NCBI RefSeq assembly: GCF_000383575.1
Contig: NZ_KB911579.1
Coordinates: 3,622,575-3,686,574 of the forward strand
Direction: 5' to 3'
Origin: Salinispora oceanensis
GTDB taxonomy: Bacteria; Actinomycetota; Actinomycetes; Mycobacteriales; Micromonosporaceae
DNA length: 64,000 bases
Shown here piece after piece: positions 18,157 through 25,906 of the stretch. The notes under the pieces are model-generated. The model was not told the origin of the DNA and ran no database searches. It saw only the letters and a list, made by a program, of their open reading frames with translations. Both the position numbers and the translations under genes were made by a program. Within the stretch, counting starts at the first letter, position 1, and each line of letters starts with the position of its first letter.

Positions 18157-18966
18157 ATGGTCCGCTCGGTACCGGAGCCGCGGGAACTGCTGGAGATCGC
18201 GATCGAGGTGGCGCGGGAGGCAGCCGCGACGGCGTACCGGATGCGCAGTCAGGGTGTCTCGGTGGCCGCGACCAAGAGCACCGTCACCGACGTGGTGACC
18301 GCGGCCGACCGGGCGGTGGAGCGGCAGGTGCGCGAGGCGCTGCGCCGGCTCCGGCCGGGAGACTCCGTGCTGGGTGAGGAGTACGGGGAGGCGGGCACCG
18401 CTGGCGCTGTCCGATGGATCGTTGATCCCATCGACGGCACCGTCAACTACCTGTACGGCATTCCGCACAGCGCGGTCTCGCTCGCCGCTGAGGTGGACGG
18501 GGTGGTGGTCGCCGGCGTGGTGCGCAACGTCGTCACCGGTGAGGAGTGGACCGCGACCGTCGGTGGCGGCGCCTGGCGGGACGGCCAACGACTGCGCTGC
18601 TCCACCGAGCCAGATCTGGGCCAGGCCCTGGTGGCCACCGGCTTCGGCTACGACCCGCGCCGCCGGCAGCATCAGGGCCGCGTACTGGTCGAGCTGATCC
18701 CGCACATCCGTGACATCCGTCGGTTCGGCGCGGCGGCCCTCGATCTCTGCCTCACCGCCGAGGGGCGGGTGGACGCCTACTACGAGAAGGGGCTAGCCGC
18801 CTGGGACCTCGCCGCGGGAGGGCTGGTGGCCACCGAAGCCGGACTCCGGGTCGGCGGCTTGGGTGGGGCGCCGGCCGGGCCGGATCTGGTGATCGCCGCA
18901 CCCCCGGGGCTCTTTGCGCCGCTGCACGACCGGCTGGCCGACCTCGACGCCGCCGGCGGCCCCTGA
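18157..18966 (+). CDS. suhB: Inositol-monophosphatase-family phosphatase (SuhB-like)
   Basis: A 269-residue Mg2+/Li+-sensitive phosphatase fold. All three metal-binding motifs are present: GEEYGE, the hallmark WIVDPIDGTVNYLYG, and AWDLAAGGLVA. Likely substrates are inositol 1-phosphate, made on the way to phosphatidylinositol and mycothiol, or a related sugar phosphate. The same gene lies next to sigA in M. tuberculosis (suhB). ATG start after GGAAGGGG. Confidence 0.9.
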   Translation: MVRSVPEPRELLEIAIEVAREAAATAYRMRSQGVSVAATKSTVTDVVTAADRAVERQVREALRRLRPGDSVLGEEYGEAGTAGAVRWIVDPIDGTVNYLYGIPHSAVSLAAEVDGVVVAGVVRNVVTGEEWTATVGGGAWRDGQRLRCSTEPDLGQALVATGFGYDPRRRQHQGRVLVELIPHIRDIRRFGAAALDLCLTAEGRVDAYYEKGLAAWDLAAGGLVATEAGLRVGGLGGAPAGPDLVIAAPPGLFAPLHDRLADLDAAGGP

Positions 18967-19027
18967 GAACCGACCGCCGGCGGTCCCGGAAGACCGACCG
19001 GCGGGAGAGCCGCACCGGGAGCTTTGG

Positions 19028-19552
19028 TCACTCCTCCTGGAACGGGCAGGTGCCGGGCGGCGCCACCGGTGCCCCGAGGTCACCGAGGGATTGGTTGACC
19101 TCGGTCGTGGTGGCGAGTTGCTGGAAGGCGCTGCCCAGGATGATGTCCACGGTGGGCTCGGCGCGCTCCGGGTCGAACTCGATCGCGGCGTTGTCCAGGA
19201 AGTAGGCCCGCAGGAGGTGCGCCGAACCAACGCCCTTCGGCCCGTATCGCAGGACCGCGATGTTGTCGGTCTTCGCCGCGTCGCCAGTCTCCTCGATCTG
19301 GAACTTCCGATTTCGGAAGTCGTCGGAGACCTTGCCGGCGAGGCCCACCTGGTCGGTCCCATTGAGCACCTTGATCTTCACCTCGGCCGGCTCACGGAGG
19401 GTGACGTCCGCCTCCGGCCAGCCCGCCTCGCAGCCGGCGCCGCGCCCCGCGTTGCTCTGCGTGTCCCGGACGAGGGCGACAACGGTGAAGATCAGCGCCA
19501 GGATCGCTAACAGGGCGACGACGACGAGTGCTCGCACTCGCGCAAAGCTCAT
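19028..19552 (-). CDS. LytR C-terminal-domain membrane protein (Cei-like)
   Basis: A 174-residue protein with one N-terminal membrane helix (ALVVVALLAILALIFTVVALV) and an extracytoplasmic LytR_C domain (VKIKVLNGTDQVGLAGKVSDDF is its opening). LytR_C domains are thought to bind cell-wall or envelope components. The M. tuberculosis protein at the same place in the gene order (Rv2700, Cei) is needed for envelope integrity. ATG at 19552 has GGGAG eight bases upstream; longer in-frame starts have none. Confidence 0.85.
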   Translation of the reverse strand: MSFARVRALVVVALLAILALIFTVVALVRDTQSNAGRGAGCEAGWPEADVTLREPAEVKIKVLNGTDQVGLAGKVSDDFRNRKFQIEETGDAAKTDNIAVLRYGPKGVGSAHLLRAYFLDNAAIEFDPERAEPTVDIILGSAFQQLATTTEVNQSLGDLGAPVAPPGTCPFQEE

Positions 19553-19968
19553 CAAGGTGCTCCCGGGACGGAGGAGGGCGACGGTCGTCAACGGTGGGCG
19601 AGGCGCCCGAACGGCCATCCGGTACGCCGCTGAGGTTAACGGTTGTCCGGCGGCGGCGTGGAAACAGCCGGACATGCCGGCGTGCCGGCCGGGAACGAGG
19701 TAGTACTACCCCTATCTTCATGTCGCCTGAGTCACATTGGGAACAACTTCCCGTGCGGAGGCGTACATCTCTTCCACGAGGGCGGTATACATGCCACGCC
19801 CGCAGTGGAGGTAAGGTACCGCGCTCGCTGGGTAGTTCTCTGGCGGCGTCGACCCGACTCCTGCCGGGTCGGGTGAACGACACAAGTGGTGGCCGCCCAG
19901 CGGAACCGAAACAACGTCGTCCGGCGTTACAACCGGAAGCGACAACATCGATATGGGAGAGTGAACCG
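19553..19968. other. Divergent promoter region, no gene
   Basis: A 416-base gap between the divergent LytR_C and DUF4193 genes. No convincing coding sequence is seen. It contains a perfect 12-bp palindrome GGTAGTACTACC (19699-19710) and a weak 7-bp hairpin (19850-19856 with 19865-19871). The palindrome could be an operator; no regulator is implied by the sequence. Confidence 0.5.
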
Positions 19969-20265
19969 ATGGCCACCGACTACGACGCCCCGCGTCGCGA
20001 CGAGGTCGACCTCGGCGAGGACAGCCTGGAAGAGCTGAAGGCCCGGCGCGTCGACTCACAGTCGGGCGCCGTGGATGTGGACGAGGCCGAGGTGGCGGAG
20101 AGCTTCGAGCTTCCCGGCGCCGACCTGGCCGACGAGGAGCTGACGGTCAAGGTGCTGCCGATGCAGCAGGACGAGTTCCGTTGCGGGCGTTGCTTCCTGG
20201 TGCACCACCGCAGCCAGTTAGCGGCCCAGCGCAACGGCGACCTCATCTGCCGCGAGTGCGTCTGA
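19969..20265 (+). CDS. DUF4193 acidic zinc-ribbon-like protein
   Basis: A 98-residue acidic protein (MATDYDAPRRDEVDLGED) with two CxxC pairs near the C-terminus, FRCGRCF and LICRECV, which probably bind one zinc ion. It belongs to DUF4193, near-universal in actinobacteria and found at this place between dut and the LytR_C gene (Rv2699c in M. tuberculosis). Good ribosome-binding site GGGAGAG. Function unknown. Confidence 0.9.
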   Translation: MATDYDAPRRDEVDLGEDSLEELKARRVDSQSGAVDVDEAEVAESFELPGADLADEELTVKVLPMQQDEFRCGRCFLVHHRSQLAAQRNGDLICRECV

Positions 20266-20409
20266 CCGGGACAAGAACCTCACCACGGGCGGCGGCTCTG
20301 TGCCGGGGCCGCCGCGCACCCCGGTCGCCGTGCGGCGGTCCGGTGGGCAGCGGCGCCCCCGTCCCGGTCGGCCGCCCGCGCGGCCCAGTCCAGCGGGAGG
20401 CCCGGTGCC

Positions 20410-21216
20410 ATGACCGAGCGGGATCGCGCCGAGCCGGACCACACCGAGCCGGACCACACCGTCGACCAACCGGTCGGTGACGCCGACGATCTCGGTGCCA
20501 CCGTCGCGGAGCTGACCGCCGACGATGTCTCGTCGACCCGGCGCGGGCAGCTCCTCGGTCGCCTGGTCGGGCAGGCTCAGACCCGCGGGTTCGGCGACCT
20601 GTTCCGGCCAGGGTCGGCGCTCGGCTGGATGGTTGACACCATCGCCGAGATCGCCCCGCACGTGCCGGTCCGAGACCGGGCCACGCTCCGTCGGCACTTC
20701 CCTGACCTGGACGGTGAGGCGCTGGCCGAACGTCTCGTCCGGAACGCCGCCCGGGCGAGCGCCGGAGTGGGCGCTGCCGGTGGTGGCGTCGCCGCTGTCG
20801 AGTGGACGGTGCCCCCGAGCCTGCTCACGGCGCCGGTGCTGCTGGCCGCCGAGACGGTTGCGGTGGTCGCGATCGAACTGAAGCTGGTCGGCGAGCTGCA
20901 CGAGGTGTACGGGGTGCCGCTGCCTGCCGGTGGGGCCCAGCGGGCGGTGGCGCTCGTCGTCTCCTGGTCCGGGCGGCGAGGGATCAACCCGATGAAGCCG
21001 GGCGTTGGAGTGAGCGCGGTGCTGGGTGCCGCAGCCCGTCGTGAGCTACGGGACCGGCTGGTCCGACGCCTCGGCCGCAACCTCACCACGCTGGGCCCGT
21101 TCCTCACCGGCGCGGCTGTCGCGGGCTACCTGAACCGTCGGGCCACGCGCGCGACGGCCGACCTGCTCCGTGCTGATCTCCGGCGCCGGGCTGGGGCGCC
21201 CCCCGATCCACCGTGA
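20410..21216 (+). CDS. Conserved hypothetical protein with hydrophobic centre
   Basis: A 268-residue protein I do not recognise. An acidic N-terminus (repeats of EPDHT) leads into a helical region, then two hydrophobic stretches (GVGAAGGGVAAVEWTVPPSL, LLTAPVLLAAETVAVVAIEL) and a basic C-terminus (LRRRAGAPPDPP). It may associate with the membrane. It lies between DUF4193 and DUF3093, a position not occupied in the M. tuberculosis order, so it looks like a lineage-specific insertion. Codon use is like that of its neighbours. Confidence 0.7.
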   Translation: MTERDRAEPDHTEPDHTVDQPVGDADDLGATVAELTADDVSSTRRGQLLGRLVGQAQTRGFGDLFRPGSALGWMVDTIAEIAPHVPVRDRATLRRHFPDLDGEALAERLVRNAARASAGVGAAGGGVAAVEWTVPPSLLTAPVLLAAETVAVVAIELKLVGELHEVYGVPLPAGGAQRAVALVVSWSGRRGINPMKPGVGVSAVLGAAARRELRDRLVRRLGRNLTTLGPFLTGAAVAGYLNRRATRATADLLRADLRRRAGAPPDPP

Positions 21217-21279
21217 GCCCTCCGGCAGTCGGTGGCCCTGTCTTGCGAGCCGCCCGCAGCCGGTGGCGCCGCGGCCGAT

Positions 21280-21810
21280 TCAGTCTCGACTGGTATCGGC
21301 CGCCTCCTGGCCGGTGTGGGTCGTCTCCTGGCCGGTGTGGGCCGCGTCCCGGGCGGCGAGGAGCGCCTCCGCCAACTGCACCGGCCGCCGGGTGCTCACC
21401 ACCCAGAACGGGGTCGGGTCAGCCGGGTCGTCAAGCACCACCTGCACGGCGCCGGGGATCCACGGCCGCTGGATCACGAACGCCAGGGGGTCCGCGCCGA
21501 CGCCGAGCACCTCCCGTCGCCCGGCGGCGTCCAACGGGATGACCTCGGCGACGAACCGGGCCGGCAGCCGCGCGTCGTCCACCCGCAGCTCGTCGTCGTC
21601 AACCGCCACCCGGATCCGGCCCAGCCAGAGCAGGCTCACCAGGCACGCCGGGAGCAGCAGCACGAACGGTAGCCACGCCCGGACGCCCGCCGCGCCCAGC
21701 CAAACCTCGGCGGCGAGCAGCCCGGCCACGGCGAATCCGCCCAGCCAGAGCCACCACGGCAGATCTAGCCGTTCGGTGTAGCGGGCAGCCGGGGACGAGG
21801 AGACGCGCAC
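21280..21810 (-). CDS. DUF3093 membrane protein
   Basis: A 176-residue protein with two adjacent membrane helices (LPWWLWLGGFAVAGLLAAEV, AWLPFVLLLPACLVSLLWL) and a cytosolic domain containing RFVAEVIPLD and FWVVSTRRP. This matches DUF3093, found beside dut (Rv2698 in M. tuberculosis). The C-terminus carries near-duplicate HTGQE units from a small tandem DNA repeat around 21,303-21,345. GTG start at 21810. Function unknown. Confidence 0.85.
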   Translation of the reverse strand: MRVSSSPAARYTERLDLPWWLWLGGFAVAGLLAAEVWLGAAGVRAWLPFVLLLPACLVSLLWLGRIRVAVDDDELRVDDARLPARFVAEVIPLDAAGRREVLGVGADPLAFVIQRPWIPGAVQVVLDDPADPTPFWVVSTRRPVQLAEALLAARDAAHTGQETTHTGQEAADTSRD

Positions 21811-21892
21811 GAGATGAAGGGTACGGCGCGCGCCGCGGTGAGTACCGGGCAGGATGGGCAGGTCACCCAGGAACCGGATGGAAGAGGAAACC

Positions 21893-22399
21893 GTGACCGA
21901 CGTCGTACCCGTGCCTGTGCGGCAGCTCGACCCTGGGCTGCCGCTCCCTGCGTACGCCCATCCCGGCGATGCGGGGGCGGACCTGGTGGCCGCTGCGGAT
22001 GTGGAGCTGCCCCCCGGTGGCCGGGCCCTGGTGCCGACCGGGGTGGCCATCGCGCTGCCCGAGGGGTATGTGGGCCTGGTCCACCCCCGTTCGGGTCTGG
22101 CGGCTCGGCTCGGCGTGACCGTGCTCAACGCGCCCGGTACGGTCGACGCCGGCTACCGGGGTGAGATTCTGGTCAACCTGATCAACCATGATCGGGAGGC
22201 GGTGGCGCGGATCGCGCGCGGTGACCGCATTGCACAGCTGGTCGTGCAGCGGGTGGCCCGGGCGGGGTTCCAGCTGGCGACGGAGCTGCCCGCGTCCCAG
22301 CGGGGCGCCGGCGGGCACGGCTCCACCGGCGGTCACGCCGGCCTGGGGTCGGCCCCCGGGGCGACTGACGGCCGGCAGCCGGTGTCGGAGGCATCGTGA
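21893..22399 (+). CDS. dut: dUTP diphosphatase
   Basis: A 168-residue trimeric dUTPase that converts dUTP to dUMP, keeping uracil out of DNA and feeding dTMP synthesis. All five motifs are present: AHPGDAGADL, PRSGLAARLG, LNAPGTVDAGYRGEI, GDRIAQLVVQRV and the flexible RGAGGHGSTGGH, where His replaces the more common Phe, as in mycobacteria. The C-terminus is extended by about 20 residues. GTG start after GAAGAGG. Confidence 0.95.
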   Translation: MTDVVPVPVRQLDPGLPLPAYAHPGDAGADLVAAADVELPPGGRALVPTGVAIALPEGYVGLVHPRSGLAARLGVTVLNAPGTVDAGYRGEILVNLINHDREAVARIARGDRIAQLVVQRVARAGFQLATELPASQRGAGGHGSTGGHAGLGSAPGATDGRQPVSEAS

Positions 22400-22481
22400 T
22401 AGCCGGCGCGGGCGCATCACCGGTAGCGAAGGAAAGTGACAGGGTGGGCGTGAACAGCGTGAACAGCGGAGGGTGTACGCA

Positions 22482-23165
22482 GTGATCTTCTCCCGAAAGC
22501 GGGCCGGTGCCGAACGACGCCCGCGCGACGAGCGGCCCGAGGCCCAGGACGCGCACGAGGCGACGAACTCGGTGACACCGGCCCCTGGTCCCTACGATGT
22601 GAGCGAGGCGCCGGCCGGGGTGCAGCGGCTCGACCTGGGGAGCCTGCAGATTCCCGCGGTCGGCGGGGTCGAGGTGCGGGTGCAGGCCGACCCGCAGGGC
22701 GCTGTCCAGCAGGTGGTGCTCGTGCACGGGCAGAACGCGCTTCAGCTTGGGGTCTTCGCCGCCCCGCGCAGCTCGGGCATCTGGGACGAGGTACGCGAGG
22801 AGATCCACCAGTCCCTGTCCAACGACGGCGCCACCACCGAGGAGGTCGCGGGTACGTACGGCATTGAGCTACGGGCCCAGGTCCCCACCCAGGACGGCCG
22901 TACCGACCTGCGGTTCGTCGGCATTGACGGGCCGCGCTGGATGGTCCGCGCCGTCTACCAAGGCACGGCGGCGACCGAGCCGGATGCGGCCGGCCCGCTG
23001 ACTGTCTGTCTGGAGGGCCTCGTCGTTGACCGGGGGCAGGAGGCCCGGCCGGTGCGGGAGCCGCTGCCCCTGCGCCTGCCCCGGGAGGCCGCCGAACAGG
23101 CGGCAGCGGAACAGGCCGCCGCGGGCGGCTCCGCCGCCGAGCCGAAGCCGGCCCCGCAGGCCTGA
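22482..23165 (+). CDS. DUF3710 protein
   Basis: A 227-residue soluble protein with the DUF3710 core (GVQRLDLGSLQIPAVGGVEV, then SGIWDEVREEIHQSL and GPRWMVRAVYQG). The family is found downstream of dut in actinobacteria (Rv2696c in M. tuberculosis) and has no known function. GTG at 22482 is preferred over 22473 because GGAGGG is at a workable distance only for the former. Ala/Glu-rich C-terminal tail. Confidence 0.88.
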   Translation: MIFSRKRAGAERRPRDERPEAQDAHEATNSVTPAPGPYDVSEAPAGVQRLDLGSLQIPAVGGVEVRVQADPQGAVQQVVLVHGQNALQLGVFAAPRSSGIWDEVREEIHQSLSNDGATTEEVAGTYGIELRAQVPTQDGRTDLRFVGIDGPRWMVRAVYQGTAATEPDAAGPLTVCLEGLVVDRGQEARPVREPLPLRLPREAAEQAAAEQAAAGGSAAEPKPAPQA

Positions 23166-23294
23166 CGGCGCTGCACCAATCGCTGGGATCCGCTCCGTCG
23201 GCGTACGCTGGCGGAGCGGTCCCGACGTGCGGTGGGCCGCTCCACCGCCGGTCCCGGAGGGTCGGCCCAGCCCGGAGAGGGTGACGCGGAGGTC

Positions 23295-23675
23295 ATGTCG
23301 ACCGACGAGCGACGGGGTTCGCTGCGGCGCGTGCTACGCCGGCTCACCGCGACCGAGGCGGAGATCGAGGCGCAGGAGCTGCTCCGGGAGAGTGCCGAAC
23401 ACGGCGGTATGCCGGCCCGCCAGTGCTGCCGGGGCCAGCTGGTCGCGGTCTCCGGCCGGCTCCGCACCGTGGTCTACACGCCGCGGACCAACCAGCCGAC
23501 GTTGGAGGCGGACCTGTACGACGGCAGCGATGTGGTGACCCTGGTATGGCTGGGCCGGCGGCACATCGCCGGCATCGAACCGGGCCGACATCTGACCGCA
23601 CGGGGGCGGGTCGCCATCCGAGGTGACCGTAAGGTCATCTACAACCCGTACTACGAGTTGGAGCCGCCGAAGTGA
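23295..23675 (+). CDS. OB-fold nucleic-acid-binding domain protein
   Basis: A 126-residue protein with a basic helical N-terminus (RRGSLRRVLRRLTATEAEIE) and an OB fold (RGQLVAVSGRLRTVVY, VTLVWLGRRHIAGIEPGRHL, ARGRVAIRGDRKVIYNPYY), resembling RecG-type OB wedges. Single-stranded nucleic-acid binding is likely. GTGA overlap couples it to the DUF3159 gene, as in M. tuberculosis (Rv2694c-Rv2693c). Confidence 0.88.
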   Translation: MSTDERRGSLRRVLRRLTATEAEIEAQELLRESAEHGGMPARQCCRGQLVAVSGRLRTVVYTPRTNQPTLEADLYDGSDVVTLVWLGRRHIAGIEPGRHLTARGRVAIRGDRKVIYNPYYELEPPK

Positions 23676-24370
23676 CGACGGGACAGCGCCCGACGGCGCA
23701 GCCGGGCACGGGGGCGGAGGAGCCGCTCCCGACGCTCGCCGAGCAGATGGCCGACCAGCTGGGGGGCTGGCGCGGAATGCTGGAGTCCAGCATTCCGGTG
23801 GTCGTCTTCGTGGTCGCCAACATCATCGGTGAGCTGCGGCCGGCGGTGATCGCCGCGGTGGGGGTCGCGGTGTTGATCGCGGTGCTGCGGCTGGCCCAGC
23901 GGCGGCCGGTGCGGCACGCGGTGAACGGGCTGTTCGGGATCGCGATCGGCGCGGCGATCGCCTGGCGCAGCGGCGACGAGCGGGATTTCTACCTGCCCGG
24001 CATCCTCTACGGCATCGGCTACGGCGTGGCGCTGCTGGTGTCGGCGGCGATCCGGCAGCCCCTGGTCGGCTGGATCTGGTCGATCCTGGTGGCCAAGGGC
24101 GCCTCCGACTGGCGTCAGGACCCGATCCTGGTGCGGACCTTCACCCGGTTGACCGTGCTCTGGGGGGTGGTCTGGCTGGCGAAGGTCGGGGTGCAGGCCG
24201 GGCTCTACCTCGCCCACCAGGACACCGCGCTCGGCGTCGCCCGCCTCCTGCTCGGCTATCCGCCGTACGTGCTGCTCCTGCTGATCACGGTCTGGACGGT
24301 GCGTCGGGTGACCCGGCAGACCCCCGAAGCCCCCCTGACGCCTCAGGCCCCCCAGGCCCCGGTCGAGTAA
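23672..24370 (+). CDS. DUF3159 integral membrane protein
   Basis: A 232-residue protein with five to six hydrophobic helices (for example IPVVVFVVANIIGELRPAVI and YGIGYGVALLVSAAI) and the conserved block DWRQDPILVRTFTRLTVLWG. DUF3159 proteins form a small actinobacterial membrane family without known role. GTG start overlapping the upstream stop. Ends 16 bases before the convergent TrkA gene; no terminator is visible in that gap. Confidence 0.88.
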   Translation: MTTGQRPTAQPGTGAEEPLPTLAEQMADQLGGWRGMLESSIPVVVFVVANIIGELRPAVIAAVGVAVLIAVLRLAQRRPVRHAVNGLFGIAIGAAIAWRSGDERDFYLPGILYGIGYGVALLVSAAIRQPLVGWIWSILVAKGASDWRQDPILVRTFTRLTVLWGVVWLAKVGVQAGLYLAHQDTALGVARLLLGYPPYVLLLLITVWTVRRVTRQTPEAPLTPQAPQAPVE

Positions 24371-24386
24371 CCGCCGTCCGCTCCGC

Positions 24387-25076
24387 TCAGCAGGCCTTGC
24401 GGGTCCGCTCGACGCTGTCCGGGCCGAGCACCACCGTCCGGACGGAGTCCTCCACCTCCGCCGTGCAGACGAAGATCAGCTCATCGCCGGCCTCGATCGG
24501 GTCGTCCGGGCTGGGCACCAGCACCCGCTTGCCGCGCAGGATCGCCACCAGCGCCGCGTCGCGGGGCAGTGGCACTTCCCGTAGCGGTTGACCGACGTAC
24601 GGGGCGCTCGTCGGCAGCGTGATCTCGACCAGGTTCGCCTCCCCCTGTCGGAAGGTCATCAGTCGGACCAGGTCACCGACGGTCACCGCCTCCTCCACCA
24701 GGGCGGCCATCACCCGCGGCTTGCTGACCGCCACATCCACCCCCCACTGTTCGGTGAAGAGCCACTCGTTCTCGGCCCGGTTGATCCGGGCGACCACCCG
24801 GGGCACCGCGAACTCGGTCTTGGCCAGCAGTGAGACCACCAGGTTGACCTTGTCGTCCCCGGTGGCGGCGACCACCACGTCGCGGTTGGCCAGCTCGGCC
24901 TCCTCCAGGTTGGTCAACTCACAGGCGTCGGCCAGCACCCACTCCGCGTCCGGCACCCGTTCGGGTCGGAGCATCGTGGGCTGCCGCTCGATCAGCGTCA
25001 CCTGGTGGCCGTTCTCGATCAGCTCCTGGGCGATGGAGCGGCCCACGTTCCCGGCGCCGGCGATGGCGACCCGCAT
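24387..25076 (-). CDS. ceoC: TrkA-family potassium uptake regulator (CeoC)
   Basis: A 229-residue cytosolic gating subunit of a potassium uptake system. An RCK_N Rossmann domain opens MRVAIAGAGNVGRSIAQEL and binds NAD(H) or nucleotide, with ACDKVN-like ATGDDKVNLVVS downstream. An RCK_C domain follows (LVEITLPTSAPYVGQPLREV, GDELIFVCTAE). It lies one base after its partner gene, the usual ceoB-ceoC pair. No trkH/ktrB-like channel gene is present in the window. Confidence 0.9.
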   Translation of the reverse strand: MRVAIAGAGNVGRSIAQELIENGHQVTLIERQPTMLRPERVPDAEWVLADACELTNLEEAELANRDVVVAATGDDKVNLVVSLLAKTEFAVPRVVARINRAENEWLFTEQWGVDVAVSKPRVMAALVEEAVTVGDLVRLMTFRQGEANLVEITLPTSAPYVGQPLREVPLPRDAALVAILRGKRVLVPSPDDPIEAGDELIFVCTAEVEDSVRTVVLGPDSVERTRKAC

Positions 25077-25077
25077 G

Positions 25078-25743
25078 TCACTGCCCCCCTTCCAGCGGCT
25101 GCGCCGCCGCTGACGTGACCGCGTTGACGATGTCGTCGGTGACCAGCATGAAGATCTGGTCCCCCTCCTGTACGACGGTGCTCGGCGTCGGCAACGTGCC
25201 GATGCCGAACCGGGTGAGGTACGCCACCCGGGCGCCGGTTGTCTTCTCCAGCGCCAGCACCGAGCGGCCGACCCAGTCCTTGTGCACCGGCACCTCCACG
25301 ATCGAGACGGTGCTCGTCGGGTCCCGGAACAACGCCTCGTTGCCCTCTGGCACCAGGTGCCGCAGCATCCGGTCGGCGGTCCACCGGACGGTGGCCACCG
25401 TCGGGATGCCGAGACGCTCGTAGACCTGAGCCCGTCGCGGGTCGTAGATGCGCGCCGCGACGTGGGTGACACCGAAGGTCTCCCGCGCCAGCCGAGCGGA
25501 GATGATGTTGGAGTTGTCGCCGCTGGAGACGGCCGCGAACGCGTCCGCTCGCTGGATGCCGGCCTGCCGGAGCACCTCTCCGTCGAAGCCGGCGCCGGTC
25601 ACCGTGATGCCGGCGAAGTCCGGGCCGAGTCGGCGGAAGGCGTCGGAATTCTGGTCGACGACCGCTACCGAGTGTCCGCGGGCCTCCAGACCGTGTGCGA
25701 GGGTCGCTCCGACCCGCCCACAGCCCATGATCACCACATGCAC
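25078..25743 (-). CDS. ceoB: TrkA-family potassium uptake regulator (CeoB)
   Basis: A 221-residue partner of CeoC with the same RCK_N (HVVIMGCGRVGATLAHGLEA, binding-site acidic residue in VVDQNSDAF) and RCK_C (VPVHKDWVGRSVLALEKTTG) order. The pair is expected to form a hetero-oligomeric ring that gates potassium transport in response to nucleotide. GTG at 25743 follows GGAGGGG. Divergent from the APC permease gene across 163 bases. Confidence 0.9.
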   Translation of the reverse strand: MHVVIMGCGRVGATLAHGLEARGHSVAVVDQNSDAFRRLGPDFAGITVTGAGFDGEVLRQAGIQRADAFAAVSSGDNSNIISARLARETFGVTHVAARIYDPRRAQVYERLGIPTVATVRWTADRMLRHLVPEGNEALFRDPTSTVSIVEVPVHKDWVGRSVLALEKTTGARVAYLTRFGIGTLPTPSTVVQEGDQIFMLVTDDIVNAVTSAAAQPLEGGQ

Positions 25744-25892
25744 CGTGTGCCCCTCCTCAACATCCGCCCGCACCAGCCGTTGCGGCTGTTGGACGAGCCT
25801 GTCACGTCCCCGGGGCGGACGCGGACCGACGGTACTCCGTGCCTGCACCCCCCGGTCTCCGGCCACCCGGGCGTGGGCGTGGCCGAAGGTCG

Positions 25893-25898
25893 TACGCT
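25893..25898 (+). promoter_or_regulatory. Candidate -10 box (TACGCT) for the APC permease
   Basis: TACGCT fits TANNNT and ends eight bases before the GTG start, where no ribosome-binding site is present. This spacing suggests a leaderless mRNA. No good -35 is visible. Confidence 0.4.
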
Positions 25899-25906
25899 TG
25901 GCGGTT

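Noticed and set aside
21303..21345. Tandem 21-base repeat in the DUF3093 gene
   Set aside because: In frame and at the variable C-terminus (HTGQE units); explained by local slippage.
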